A stretch of DNA of 64,000 nt, from contig JAKJXP020000032.1 of NCBI GenBank assembly GCA_022225965.2, positions 186,001 through 250,000 on the forward strand, read 5' to 3'. Both the position numbers and the translations under genes were made by a program. Below the pieces are notes generated by a model that searched no databases, was not told the origin of the DNA, and worked only from the letters and a program-made list of their open reading frames with translations. Positions within the stretch are counted from its first letter, which is position 1. Each line of letters begins with the position of its first letter. Below are positions 32,994 through 43,846 of this stretch, one piece after another. The DNA comes from Diatrype stigma (taxonomy: Eukaryota > Ascomycota > Sordariomycetes > Xylariales > Diatrypaceae).

Positions 32994-33681
32994 GTAATCG
33001 TAAAGTAGTAGTAAGGTGGACCGTTTTCACATCAAGATCACGCGAAAAATGTAGGACTAGAAGGGGAGAGCACATTTCCGGTTATGGCGTTTTGACTCGG
33101 GAGGAAGTGACCAAGTCAGCATTGTGCTTCCATGAGTTTAGTTCAGTCCCTGGATTTCGCAGAACAGCTACGTATCTACCTAGCTAGGACTGAAACAATA
33201 TACTATAACTGATTCGGTACCATTTGATTGACGCCCATAACTACCTTTGCTACTTCTCTTTGTCTTCGTCAGGTGTGTTCGCTGATCCGCTCGGTGAACA
33301 GGCTCGTCGTGCTCTCCAACAATCGATTGTGTTGTGCTTTGTTCTCCTGTTCGCGACGTCAATGCTTTATTACCATGGGCTTCCGCCCCTTAATTTCCAG
33401 CAGGCTTCTTTGAAAGCTAGTCGATCTCTTGGGTCATACGGGTAGTGACTATCACTCGCTAGCATTTGGTCTTTCACTCGGTCCAGGCAGGCCTGGCTAG
33501 TCAGCCAGATCAACCGTGAATTTGTCGACATCCCTAAGCTAGGAACTCATTGTCAAACTCACCACTTCCAGGCAGGTGAGTAAGTGAGTAGGTCGTCGGT
33601 AAGTAAAGAAAGGTAGGTCACAGAGCGAAAGAGCGAAAGGGGAAGGAAGACGAAAAGAAAAGGGGGTGGGGGACAGACAAG
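32994..33681. other. intergenic region, nothing recognised
   Basis: 3' flank of spt5 and 5' flank of the next gene, with G/A-rich sequence at about 33600-33680 just before the ATG. No gene seen. Confidence 0.5.
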
Positions 33682-34974
33682 ATGTGTTACACCCAGCAAA
33701 TCCACACAGCCCACCACGCCTCCCTACTCGTCTTCGACGCAGCCGCCCAAAAAGCCCATGCCTGCCACCTCACCTACCCAGAAGCCACGGATGATACGAA
33801 GGGAAATGGCTGCCTGAAGTGCCCGCTGCATTCGTGCTGCCGCGTCACCTCGGCGCTTATCTTCGAATGCGACGCTGCCAAGCACGGCGGGTCCTGCACT
33901 GCCGGCGTCGATGCCGGCGGGAAGGCGGAGGCGGAGGTGAAGGGAAACGCCGTATACGAGGAGGTCGTGTACGTGCCGTTCAAGGGGCACGAGGCGCCTG
34001 TTTGGGAAATGGCTGCTGCTGGTGGTGGTGGTGGTGGTGGTGGTGGTTCTGCTTCATCATCTTCTTCACCTGCTCCTGACAAGGAAGGGGAAAAGACGAC
34101 GCCACGGCCGAAGACGAAGAAGAAGTGGAGTTGGAGACGAGACAAGAACTGCGCCGAGTCGGAGGTCCTCTGGGATGCTGTCGCTGAGGGAGGGGATGGC
34201 TTGTTCCTGGAAGAGGCTGAGCCTGAGGCTGATGAGGAGGATGATTCTTGTGCTGGTGATGGTGGCAGTGGCGGCAATGGGAGTGGAAGTGGAAGTGAGA
34301 GTGCGAGTATGAGCGGCGACGATGGCAGTAGCAGCAGGAGAAGCAGCGGCCGTATAAGCCAATACTACCCCTGCTGGTCTCCTGCTGCTGCTGCTGCCGC
34401 CGCCGCCGCCGCCTCTACGGGAGGGATCAAAAGCCAGCCCGGGTCCGCACGTGGAGAGACATTCGGTGTTGGGGGCGACTGGGACGACGAACACAGCGAG
34501 GAAGGCGAGATTCCCCATATGGAGTTCTGGTCGTTCGACGGTTCTCTTCCTACTCCCAGTCCCACTTCTTCTTCTTTTTCTTCTCTTCCTTCTTCTCCCG
34601 ACTGCGACTCCAATTCCGACACTAGTGCTAGCACTTGCAGTGGCAGTCCGGCAGTCCCGTCATTCGGAGAAGGGGTGAGAGTGGGAGAATTCCTACGCCC
34701 GCTGCCGACCGGCAAGACGGTCATCTATCTCGAGGACCCGACCGATGTCCTGGATCTGATGATCTCGGAGCTGCAGCTCGTAGGTAGGCTGGGCCCCGAT
34801 ACCGATACCGATACCGACACTGACGCTGACTCTATTAGGGCTGCGGATTCTGTCCCTGCTCGTGGAGTAGAGAATAGCCAGGTGAAGGGCCGGGTTCAGG
34901 ATGGGCGTAAAGGGGGTTGGTGGCCTGGTAGGTGGTGGCAGAGGGATAGGAGAGAGATGGGGGCGAAGGAATAG
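33682..34974 (+). CDS. hypothetical low-complexity protein with Cys-rich N-terminus
   Basis: 430-residue frame, not recognised. The N-terminus has MCYTQQIHTAHH and a cysteine cluster (ending CLKCPLHSCC, about 48-57), then FECDAAKHGGSC, which could bind a metal. The rest is dominated by homopolymers: nine Gly, a Ser run, ten Ala (gct/gcc repeats) and DT repeats (gataccgataccgat near 34798). It also has acidic stretches and a short ordered-looking patch, TGKTVIYLEDPTDVLDLMISELQ (about 350-375). No signal peptide. Similar cysteine starts occur in uncharacterised fungal proteins; no function is proposed. The coding call rests on length, the good ATG context and the non-repetitive ends. Confidence 0.6.
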   Translation: MCYTQQIHTAHHASLLVFDAAAQKAHACHLTYPEATDDTKGNGCLKCPLHSCCRVTSALIFECDAAKHGGSCTAGVDAGGKAEAEVKGNAVYEEVVYVPFKGHEAPVWEMAAAGGGGGGGGGSASSSSSPAPDKEGEKTTPRPKTKKKWSWRRDKNCAESEVLWDAVAEGGDGLFLEEAEPEADEEDDSCAGDGGSGGNGSGSGSESASMSGDDGSSSRRSSGRISQYYPCWSPAAAAAAAAAASTGGIKSQPGSARGETFGVGGDWDDEHSEEGEIPHMEFWSFDGSLPTPSPTSSSFSSLPSSPDCDSNSDTSASTCSGSPAVPSFGEGVRVGEFLRPLPTGKTVIYLEDPTDVLDLMISELQLVGRLGPDTDTDTDTDADSIRAADSVPARGVENSQVKGRVQDGRKGGWWPGRWWQRDRREMGAKE

Positions 34975-36277
34975 GGGGCGTGAGTAGGTACGTGTGTTAG
35001 TGAGCTGGCTCGCCATTCGGTCACAATGGGAACTAACTAGTCTATCTACACGGGTGTGGTGTTGAAGGTTAGTATCTGATTCAGATCCCTCCTTAGGTTG
35101 AGCTCCCCGGAATATGGTTGCATCATGCTTCACCGAATCACTCCTTGGTCCCCCTTTTCCCATCCTGTTCTTCCCTTAGAGTTACACCGGAACAATTCAA
35201 TATACCAACAATTCGTGATCATCTTGCAAACCCTTGCTTCCCAGATGATTTTTCTGGTAATTGAGTCTAACATTGCTACGTGATTTGCATGATTTAAATA
35301 TTTCGTTTCATAAACGTGACTATGTTGTGTATGCATTCATGTATGCTATCCTGATTCCAAACACGCAAGCATACACACAATCATAGTGGCACGCGGCATC
35401 CGAGTTTTCACCGTCTCACTATATTTCCTTCCGAAAACTTTGTGTATCTTGTCGTAATGTCTACCTGAGCGTCCTTGGTTCCCGTAGGCTTGTTACGTAA
35501 CATTGAAGGTTGCCACCACGCCGGAGTACTGATCAAATAGATTATGATATGAATACGCAAGCACGTCCGTGAAGCCTCTGTGGCATCACAGGTTTGCTTT
35601 GGTCCAAGCATAGTAGAATATACCAATGCTTTCCTATTGTGCATGCATTTTATGGCAGAAGTGGGAAGATGGCGCGTTGATCCAAGCTCACGCCGTATCG
35701 AGACCACATTCAATTTTTGGGACATAAAGGGACTATAATAGGAAGCACCATGGCTCAAGTCCACATTAATACATACGGGTGCATAGATACCTCGAGCATC
35801 CTAACCATTGCTTTCACTCTGAGGGGTTCAGTCTGCTCCTATTGTTATATTCACTTGTTGTTATGGTTAGCCACACTGCGCGTAACAAGTGTCAGATAAC
35901 CCCATTCCCTCCAATTCACCCACTTCTCCGGTATACCCTATCACCAAGTTTACATACTGTAATCATGGGAGCCTATTGTGAGGGCGGAGTATTTACAAAG
36001 ACTTGAACCATTGTTATCGTATTGAATTATAGAACAACACCATTCTCACCGTATTCCTAATGTCCTAAGGGAGTATTGAATTTCATTATTTGTGTGCCTA
36101 GGGGAGCCAACCGTGTCAATATTTCCTAAGATATCTAGAAATTCCCAGGTATCAGATTACTATAGATACCCTTGACTGCATCTGAAAGCATCATCGTTCT
36201 CAGCATCCTCAACATCTTGGAACTTAAGCACCCAGTACTTCACCAGTTTCTTCCGACCATCTTCAACCCTTACAAGC
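34975..36277. other. intergenic region, nothing recognised
   Basis: AT-richer than the neighbouring genes, with only short frames and no domain visible. The end next to 36278 is the presumed promoter of the ankyrin gene. Confidence 0.5.
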
Positions 36278-37227
36278 ATGTCTTCTTCCAGGTAAGCTAT
36301 ACCATGCCATTCTCACAATCCTCTAGCCACTAATTACCATCCGCTCCTTTGAGTGCCAAACTAACCTTCCTGGAATACAGCAACAGCCAAAGCCAGAGCG
36401 ACCCCAACGTGACGCCAGCAGAAGTCTCGCGGATCTTCGGCCTGGTCAGACGAGGAAGCAGGGGGAGTGACGATGCCTTAGTGCACCAGCTCAATCACGA
36501 GATACAGGCCATCGCCGAGCGCGAAGGAGTCAGCAAGGGAGGCGTGGTTGTCAAGGTCCGGGACGCGAGCAATATCACTCTGCTCCATATTGCAGCGCTA
36601 TACGGCCGTGAGGGTATGGAGCCACTCTTTTCTTGTCTCCCTATCTTGAATTTTCACGAAATCACCAGCTCCTACTTATCCATTCACTTCGTGCCACGGC
36701 TGACCATCTTATTCATACTGGTAATAGGAGTTCTGGACTACTACCTTGAGGAGGCAACATTCCCTAGCGACGACGAGAAGCAAATGCGACTCCACCTCTT
36801 AACCTGTGAGACTCGCAGCGGGGACGGCCCTATCCATATGGCCGCGCGCACAGGGCAGATAAGTTTCATGCATGCGCTGAAGCGCTACTGTTTGCGGCTG
36901 GGCCAAGCGCCCATCATCAACTCCAGGGGGTTCTTCGGTTGCACCCCGCTACACTTCGCCGTCCGGGCGGGCCATCTAGATCTGGCCCGTGAAATCTGCC
37001 GCGGCAGAGCCGGTCCTGCAGATGTCAACGCCCAAAACATGAGCGGGCAGACGCCGCTGCACCTGGCAGTCCTGAAGGACAATTGGGAGATGGCCATGGG
37101 ACTCCTGATGGCAGGCGCCGACGTCACACTCGCCGATGCAGGGTCTATGACCCCGGTGGCCATGGCAAGAGCACGTCCGGGTAGTGCCGTGGACGGGCTT
37201 TTCCAGAACCGCGGACTGCTGCCATGA
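36278..37227 (+). CDS. ankyrin-repeat protein, three exons
   Basis: Exons 36278-36291 (14 nt, MSSS plus two bases), 36354-36613 and 36728-37227 join in frame to 257 residues. Introns 36292-36353 (GTAAGC...GAG) and 36614-36727 (GTATGG...TAG) remove a stretch that otherwise reads as an odd hydrophobic insert. Repeats: TLLHIAALYGREGVLDYYL, GDGPIHMAARTGQISFMHAL, GCTPLHFAVRAGHLDLAREI and GQTPLHLAVLKDNWEMAMGLLMAGADVTL. No other domain is present, so it is probably a binding adaptor. The frame is open to a TTG at 36349, but the upstream ATG with a clean donor is preferred. The GAG acceptor of intron 1 is less common. Confidence 0.8.
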
Positions 37228-37925
37228 GATGTTGGGAGAAGAGGTTAGGATATAGAATAGTAGGATATGTGTGAGCTGTAGGCTACCAGTAGCGGGTACA
37301 TATATAGGCTACAGTTGCAGCTGAACGTCATGAATATGAAATACTTACTACCTTTGGTAACTTGTCCTAAGCGCCTACGAAGCCGTCTGCTATGTCCGCA
37401 TCTATTATCAGGTGAATCAATACTTTTCTCCTACTCCCTCCTAGGGCCCTAGCCTACTCGCTACTATGCTGTAAGCAGAACGATGAAGCACAGGCAGCTG
37501 GATTTGGGTGGTATGTTGATCCGCGTGAGATATATACCGACACACCGATTAAACGAGTACGTTCTGGTAATATTCTTGAACAAGTAACTACGGGTTATTC
37601 GCCGCCACTCGACCTTCTGGCAACAAGAAACATCTCAGTGCTCACCATCCTAGTAATTGCCCAATTTGCCCCTTTTGGCTTGGACCTTGTGGTTGGTCAT
37701 CTAACTATGTCATTTGCCCAGATATCAAATGCATTCCGCTTAATGAAAGAGGTATCCGTATACCAAACTAACTATCAGAGAGATTATAACATCAAGTTAT
37801 TCAGCATTCAGCAGAGGAAACCATTGCGTCGTTCTGTGTGTTGTGGTGGATGGTGGCGGAACGGGGGATAATTATGGGGCGCTTATTGGGAGCTTATATA
37901 CTAGCTTAGCTTTCAATTTCATATC
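37228..37925. other. intergenic region upstream of the tRNA
   Basis: No supported gene. Frames at 37638-37871 and 37843-38136 are chance frames; the second runs through the tRNA. Confidence 0.5.
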
Positions 37926-38020
37926 GCCCGCATGGCTCAGTGGTAGAGCGTCTCACTCGTATTCACGTGACTTGAAAAAGTGTAATGAGAAGATCCCTCG
38001 TTCGATCCGGGGTGTGGGCA
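37926..38020 (+). tRNA. tRNA-Thr (anticodon CGU) with a 23-nt intron
   Basis: Acceptor arms GCCCGCA and TGTGGGC pair (one G-T). The D arm is GCTC..GAGC, the anticodon stem TCTCA/TGAGA has loop CTCGTAA once the intron is removed, and the T arm is CCTCG-TTCGATC-CGGGG. The anticodon CGT is at 37958-37960. The intron (37962-37984) starts one base 3' of the anticodon, the canonical position. A-box ggctcagtgg and B-box gttcgatcc are present, and A at 38020 is the discriminator. It reads ACG threonine codons. Confidence 0.95.
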
Positions 38021-40024
38021 CACAATTGAACTTTCTTTTTGCATTTCATCATGTTAACACAGATTGCATTGCAGCATGTATGCGGCGATCATACAGTCTC
38101 GTACCTTTTTTGTGTTTGTTGTTGATGTTTATTTAGCGAAGAACAGGGAGCTGAATGAAACCTTGGGACCTACGACGTATTGAGTATACCCTCAAGCATC
38201 AAACATCAAATAGTTTTCGACCTGATGCGACCCCTGGAAAGAAAAGTACTGCAGTACAGACGTGTATTGCACTCTTGGAATACGAATATGACAGCTATTG
38301 ATATATAGCGCGTAAAGGTCGTAGACTCTTGTTCATGTCTGAAGGGCTTGGAATACTCATGCCGCTTCTCGGACTCCTTCAACCTTATCATTCATGAGTT
38401 GTAGACGGCCCGGCCCTCCTGACATCTCCGCTGCCGAGCGCCGTTTCTGGTAGGTCTTCAATCTAAATGTTCAGATGATGTTTGTTCTACTGAACCTACT
38501 TCACACCATTCCTGGAATATGCGAGCCTGGTCCCATCACTGACTTCCAGGGCGGTTAAGATATCTCCAATACCGTGTTTCAGCACGTTCTACGGGGCATT
38601 GAATGTTCTATTAGCAGCATATAATAGCCCTCGAATTATATCAAGGGCAGACCGAGGACCCTATAATGTACTAACTATGTCGCTTAGCCTTTGACTCGCA
38701 ATGATATGATATTGTGTTCGTACCTGCGTCGCATGGGGCTTTTGCATTGGAGTTGAATCGCCATCACTAAAATAGGTACGATACAATTGCCTATTACGGA
38801 AGAGAGCATGAGTTGAAACTCGTTGCTTCACGGTCTGGGCCCTGATGTTATCGTCGGTGGGTATTTGGCTAGTGGCGGTAAATAATTTGCTTGAAGTCCA
38901 TGTCGTGAAACCGAATTGTCAAACTGCAAAGGCAGAAAAGGGTTTGCCGATACGACCATGATGGCGCTAAAAACCTGCATCTTGCTCTGTCGGGATTAGT
39001 GACGGGGGTAACGGGGTAAAGGGGCACCCCTGTTAACACGGAACAGGGGTTATATACACGATAACTGGGCCCGGGGCTTGACAGCTTGACAGCTTCACTC
39101 TCTAGTGAAGACGAACAACGAGACATCACGGATGAGAGAATAATCTGAAGTCGGGTGCTGGACTGAAGGCGACTGTGAGAAGTTGATATCGATAAATTCG
39201 GATAACCTCTTCGTAAGGGAGAATATGCAGTACATCGCAGTCAGCATTGCCGTATTAATGTTCCATTTTCGGATGGCTATCACCGAGAGACAGGGATTCG
39301 AACAGCGATCGTGCTCCATCAAAATCTGGATCCGAAGACTCGCAGATGAGCCTCAAGATAGCCGCAAAGTAGTGCCGCTGGTGCCGTACATAACGCTAGA
39401 GATCCTGACATATGATGGTTATGTCCGGGATCATCGAGGAGGCAACCACTTAGGATGCAAATAACGGCCCGCTAATATTCAGCAGTGTTTAATGGTCGAC
39501 AGGACCTTGCTATTTCATGTGCCAGTCAGATATACACGGGCATGTCTTTCAGTTCTCCTGCGCCAGCGCTTTCTCTTACTGAAGTCTAGGGGAAGGGGGT
39601 TTCAGCCAAGACTCTATCCACATGGGGTGGTTGAGGCTTCATGATCCCATCCTGACCAATGGCCACTGTCACATCGTGAACCAGGTCGCGATGCCGCCAA
39701 GGCTGATGAGCTGAGGCGATCCTATGGAAGTCTGTTTCTATAAGATCACCCTCTTCCCGTCGCTCATCTGCACTTGTTTACTCCCACTCCCATCCCAATC
39801 ACAAGCAACCACACGACCAACTCACATCTCTTGTGTTCCTTCTCTCACAGCTGGGCTGTATTCGCTTCTTTGTCCAATACTTTACTTTTAATTCACCGTT
39901 ACCGTTTCGCCAGGTCGATTCAAGTGTGGATTGTATTCCAGAAAATTCAGTTCGCCGACTCTAGCAACCACCCCTGCCATCTATCTCACCCACCTACATC
40001 ACTTCTTCCCCTCATACCGCAACC
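38021..40024. other. intergenic region, nothing recognised
   Basis: No convincing gene over 2 kb. A tRNA-like T-loop on the minus strand near 39290 lacks a pairing stem. The last 250 bases are CT-rich and probably the promoter of the secreted-protein gene at 40025. Confidence 0.5.
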
Positions 40025-40558
40025 ATGCGTTTCTCTATCGCCATCTTCGCGGCTTTCACCGCGTCCGCCATTGCCGCGCCCACCTCGTCTCCCCGCGACC
40101 TGCTGAAGGGACGCCAGTCCGCCAAGGGCTCCTTCACGCAGAAGACATACGACCAGATCTCGATCTCGGGCGGCGTGGCGGGCAACGCGGAGAAGGAGGC
40201 GCTGGCGGTGTTCAGCGCGCTGGACCAGAACAACCTGGCGGCGGCGACCGAGGCCGACATCGACTTCCTGGACTCGGTCAACTCGATCTGCAACGACGCC
40301 GAGGACGAGGCGTTCAACCCGGCCATCGACGCGGCCGACGGCGAGGAGGCCGACGCCCTTCAGCGCGGCAAGATAAAGAACAAGGTCCTCAAGCTCGAGG
40401 CCACCATCCTCCGTCTCAAGATCGAGCAGGCCCAGGGCAAGGACGTCGCCGACGACATGGCCAAGGAGACCAAGAAGTTGCAGAACAACATCTCCCAGGA
40501 CGAGGACGAGGCGGGCAAGGCGTCCACTAAGCTGGCCTTCGATGCCAAGACGGACTAA
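40025..40558 (+). CDS. small secreted protein, helical
   Basis: 177 residues. A clear signal peptide (MRFSIAIFAAFTASAIAA, cleavage about after residue 18) is followed by a possible pro-segment ending LLKGRQ (Lys-Gly-Arg, kexin-like) and a mature part of about 145 residues, rich in Ala, Asp, Glu and Lys, with long amphipathic helices. There is only one cysteine (SICND), so it is not a disulfide-rich effector. Similar short secreted proteins are widespread in ascomycetes and mostly uncharacterised; I assign no function. Codon use is strongly GC-ending, suggesting good expression. Intronless. Confidence 0.82.
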   Translation: MRFSIAIFAAFTASAIAAPTSSPRDLLKGRQSAKGSFTQKTYDQISISGGVAGNAEKEALAVFSALDQNNLAAATEADIDFLDSVNSICNDAEDEAFNPAIDAADGEEADALQRGKIKNKVLKLEATILRLKIEQAQGKDVADDMAKETKKLQNNISQDEDEAGKASTKLAFDAKTD

Positions 40559-41064
40559 ATATAATACAGAACTCCCCGCTGCAGAAGAAGGGCTTGTGAT
40601 GACCACTGAGGAAATCTGGGAAACTTTACCAAGAGGGTTGTGTGTAGGATAATGAAATTAATGGTAGAGATAATGGCATTGAGTATTTTGGAAATCTGTC
40701 CCCTCCGTGACACTATTTGACTGATACGCACGACATGAGCGAGTTGTAATATTAGTGCTGATGCTGATAGACTCGGCTGTAAGCCTGATGTTAGGCATAG
40801 CGACTCCAAGCACCTGCTGGTAACGCTTCTGGGTTGACATGAAAGCACAAATGCAATCGCTACCGTGTTCTCCACGTTTGGTACATAATATCTCTAGGCT
40901 AATCACTAATAGAGAACTGTAGAATGACCAGGGCCACATGGGCTCAGAGCACATATGTTTATTGGCAGCTAGTATAAGGTAGACATAACGTGATCCTATC
41001 CATCTAAGTAGATCGAGTAATGGCTGTCAACGCCGCTGTATCACTACCGACACTGACCCCTTTT
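40559..41064. other. convergent intergenic region
   Basis: Joins the 3' ends of the small secreted protein and AA9 genes. No gene seen. Confidence 0.5.
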
Positions 41065-42034
41065 CTAGCAGGTAAACACGTCCGGCCCCGGCGCAGTGTA
41101 GGAAGTCGGGACAGGGTAGTAGATGTTGATCAACAGGCCGGGGTCGTTGGGTGAGTCTAGCGATCTCGTTAGCATCGAGGACTTGGTCATACGGTACTTA
41201 TTGAGAGAAGTATGTGAAGAATTCTCCACGGCATTATGATGCATTCAAGGGGGATAACTCACAAGCACCTGGGAACGCGACGAGGTTAGTAGGCGTCTTG
41301 CTGCCACCCCCAGTAACGGTAAGTTGAGCACAAGAGATGTACGTCTGGGCACCGCCAACCGAGCCCGCGCTGTGCAACGCGATGTGCTCGACGCGCAGGA
41401 GGTAGTCTCCGGCGGGGATGCAGGACGGGATCTTGGTGGTGACCTATAGGACAGTAGTGGAAACATCAGTATCTGCCAGGTATGATATGATAGCGAGTAG
41501 GAAAGGATACAGGGTTTCATATAGCAGTTGAACCTTACCTGAGCAGCACCCTGGCTGGGCCATGTCAACCCCGAAGGCGCAATGTTGGGTCCCTGCGAGA
41601 AGATCTTGAACCACACGGCACCGGCGCCGTCCCAGGAGTCGGCAGTCTGGCCCGAAGGCACCTTTGCCATGTAGAACTGGAGCGTACCCGGGTGCGACAC
41701 CGAGGACTTGGCCGTGAAGCCGACGGTGGTGCCGGCAGCCACCGTCATGACCTTGGCGCCCTCATTTCCGGGAGCGAGCTGGTAGCATCGGAAGGCCTCC
41801 GAGTTCACGTCGGTCACTGGACCGTTGCTCTGGTAGTTTGTAGTCTTCCGGACATACTCCCAGTCTGCGGTCGTCTTGCCGTCCGCAATGAGGGCGGGAA
41901 AAGTGTCTGTTGGGTGGGTTTTCAGTCAACATCTCTGTCTGCATCGAATCTCTATGCAGGGATGGAGGATGCAATAACTAACAGTGAGCGTTGACGGCGG
42001 CGGCCAAGGCGAGAAAAGCTGCGGCGATCTTCAT
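41065..42034 (-). CDS. AA9 lytic polysaccharide monooxygenase, four exons
   Basis: Exons 42034-41983, 41906-41539, 41443-41263 and 41156-41065 (introns 76, 95 and 106 bp, all GT...AG) give 230 residues. A 16-residue signal peptide ends before His17, which becomes the N-terminal copper-binding histidine of the mature enzyme (HYTFP). The second brace histidine is His89 in [15 protein letters not shown], and the C-terminal half has [26 protein letters not shown] and the typical end [21 protein letters not shown]. Such enzymes oxidatively cleave cellulose or hemicellulose outside the cell. There is no CBM1 or linker; the protein is a bare catalytic domain. It is transcribed away from the EEP-jacalin gene across a 1.8-kb spacer. 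Confidence 0.96.
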
Positions 42035-43846
42035 CTTGAGTTGAGATCAACTGTCCGGATTTTCTAGCAGGATTAGCAGGTGGTCAACAGTGAAACCGTG
42101 TAAGTTGTCGCCCTCTGCCAGAACCCAGGACTTGAACGCATGCGCTTGGGCACCTCTATATATCGTGACGCTGTATGGATATGCGCCCACCATATTAGCC
42201 CTCCCTTGTCCACAATAGACAATCATGTGTAGTAGTTGATGACTTCTTTAGTATTGCGGACTGGCTGTCGCCGGGTTGTAAATAACCGCCGGCTAAAACG
42301 CCCACGACCACTCAGATGTCAGGAAGTCGGCGGTCTAAGCCAAAAGGAGACGTTACAGCGAGAGAAATCAATCATAATAATCAGCACCAAGAGCGGTTGA
42401 GGTATCATGCGGTACTGGATCGTGCGGCAGTGTCGTGTCAGCATCGCCAGTGGCTAGAAGCATCGTAGTTTCGAATGAGGCTCCCCCAGGCTCGGACGGA
42501 TGGCAAGGCCTCACCCGGCAATGTGGAATTTATTGCACGATATACTACAAGTAGAATGGCGCACTCTTGAGCAGCAGAATCACTCACGACGAGCATCCAC
42601 TGAAGAAATACCAAAACAAATTCCACGTCCATTCTTAATCTCCAACTGCAACGAGGCCTCCATACATCCTGTAGTGCTGGTCAGGGGGAGGGGGGGATTA
42701 CTGGCCATTTACCTATGGCCTTGCTTCGTATCAATGTCGGCCGCTCTTGCTTGCTCTCTGTCCAGGGATATGTAGCCAAAAGAGTTATAAGTCCAATTAC
42801 ACTCTTTGTTTCGACGGTGGAGGTGGTTAGGATCATATGAAGCACTAGTTCTCCCATACAATTGACATATGTCGCGAATTATCTTGTCTCCCATCTTTAC
42901 CTAAAACCTGTCATGATTCCGGACATCAAAGCTCGTGGCACTTATACAAACGGAAAGACGAGTCCTAGGTTTTCCATTAACCCTCGAGGTGCCGTTACGA
43001 TCGGGATGCTTTGGACGCCGGCCCGCTTACGTTGCCTTCACAATCAAAAGCTGCCGTGACGAACGGAGGAGAATGTGGAATATGAGGGCAAGCTCCGGCT
43101 CCGGCAGCACTTACAAAGCCGCCCACACCACCCGTGATAGATCACATGATATTGTCAGGTGCAGGGGATATTGCGGGCTCGACGCGCAACCGGGAATGTG
43201 AAATAGTAATATTTTGCATTAGGAGGGTTTTGCGAACAATGCGGGGTGGCTATGCCAGGTGCTAGTCAGGGGTAATAAAGGGGAATGAATCACTGCCAAG
43301 GAAACAACGCAGCTCGTACGAGTATTAAGCTGACTATCGCAAACCTTCCAAGGGGCTTCGAATGACGCTACCGTTGGAGCATGACATAATTATAGATATC
43401 GGATTGTGTAGATCTAAGCCGTTGCATTCGTGCGAAAATTCGAGATCGCAGACAGCCAATCACCGGGACGATCTTGAGCACACGCATTGAACAATCTCAT
43501 GAGCCCTGCTGTGGATCTTCTCGTATGCGCTACGATCATTACGATCTCGGGCTTAGCTGCCGAATGCAGAGAACTACTACGTAGTAAGCCTCTGTGGCGT
43601 TACATCGGGCTGATCGGGTCGTGAAACGGACTGGTGGGGGCTATTAACGGTCTTGATCACCGATCGAGTAGTAGTTTCGCCGTCTCCGCAATATAGGGGG
43701 AGCTGAAAGACAACCCGTTTCTCCGGCCCGCGATGTACAAATTTGGCATGACCCCCCGACCAAGACGGCGGCGGCTTTCTTGCAAGCGCCTGTCTCGTCG
43801 CGCGTCCAGATCAACCTCTAGCCTTTGACCCTAGCCATTCATTACA
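42035..43846. other. shared upstream region of AA9 and EEP-jacalin genes
   Basis: 1.8 kb between two divergently transcribed secreted-enzyme genes, without a supported gene. It is likely to hold both promoters; I did not identify specific sites with confidence. Confidence 0.5.

Noticed and set aside
39270..39310. tRNA-like T-loop (gttcgaatccctg on the minus strand)
   Set aside because: The 5' half of the T stem does not pair and no acceptor, D or anticodon arms can be formed nearby.
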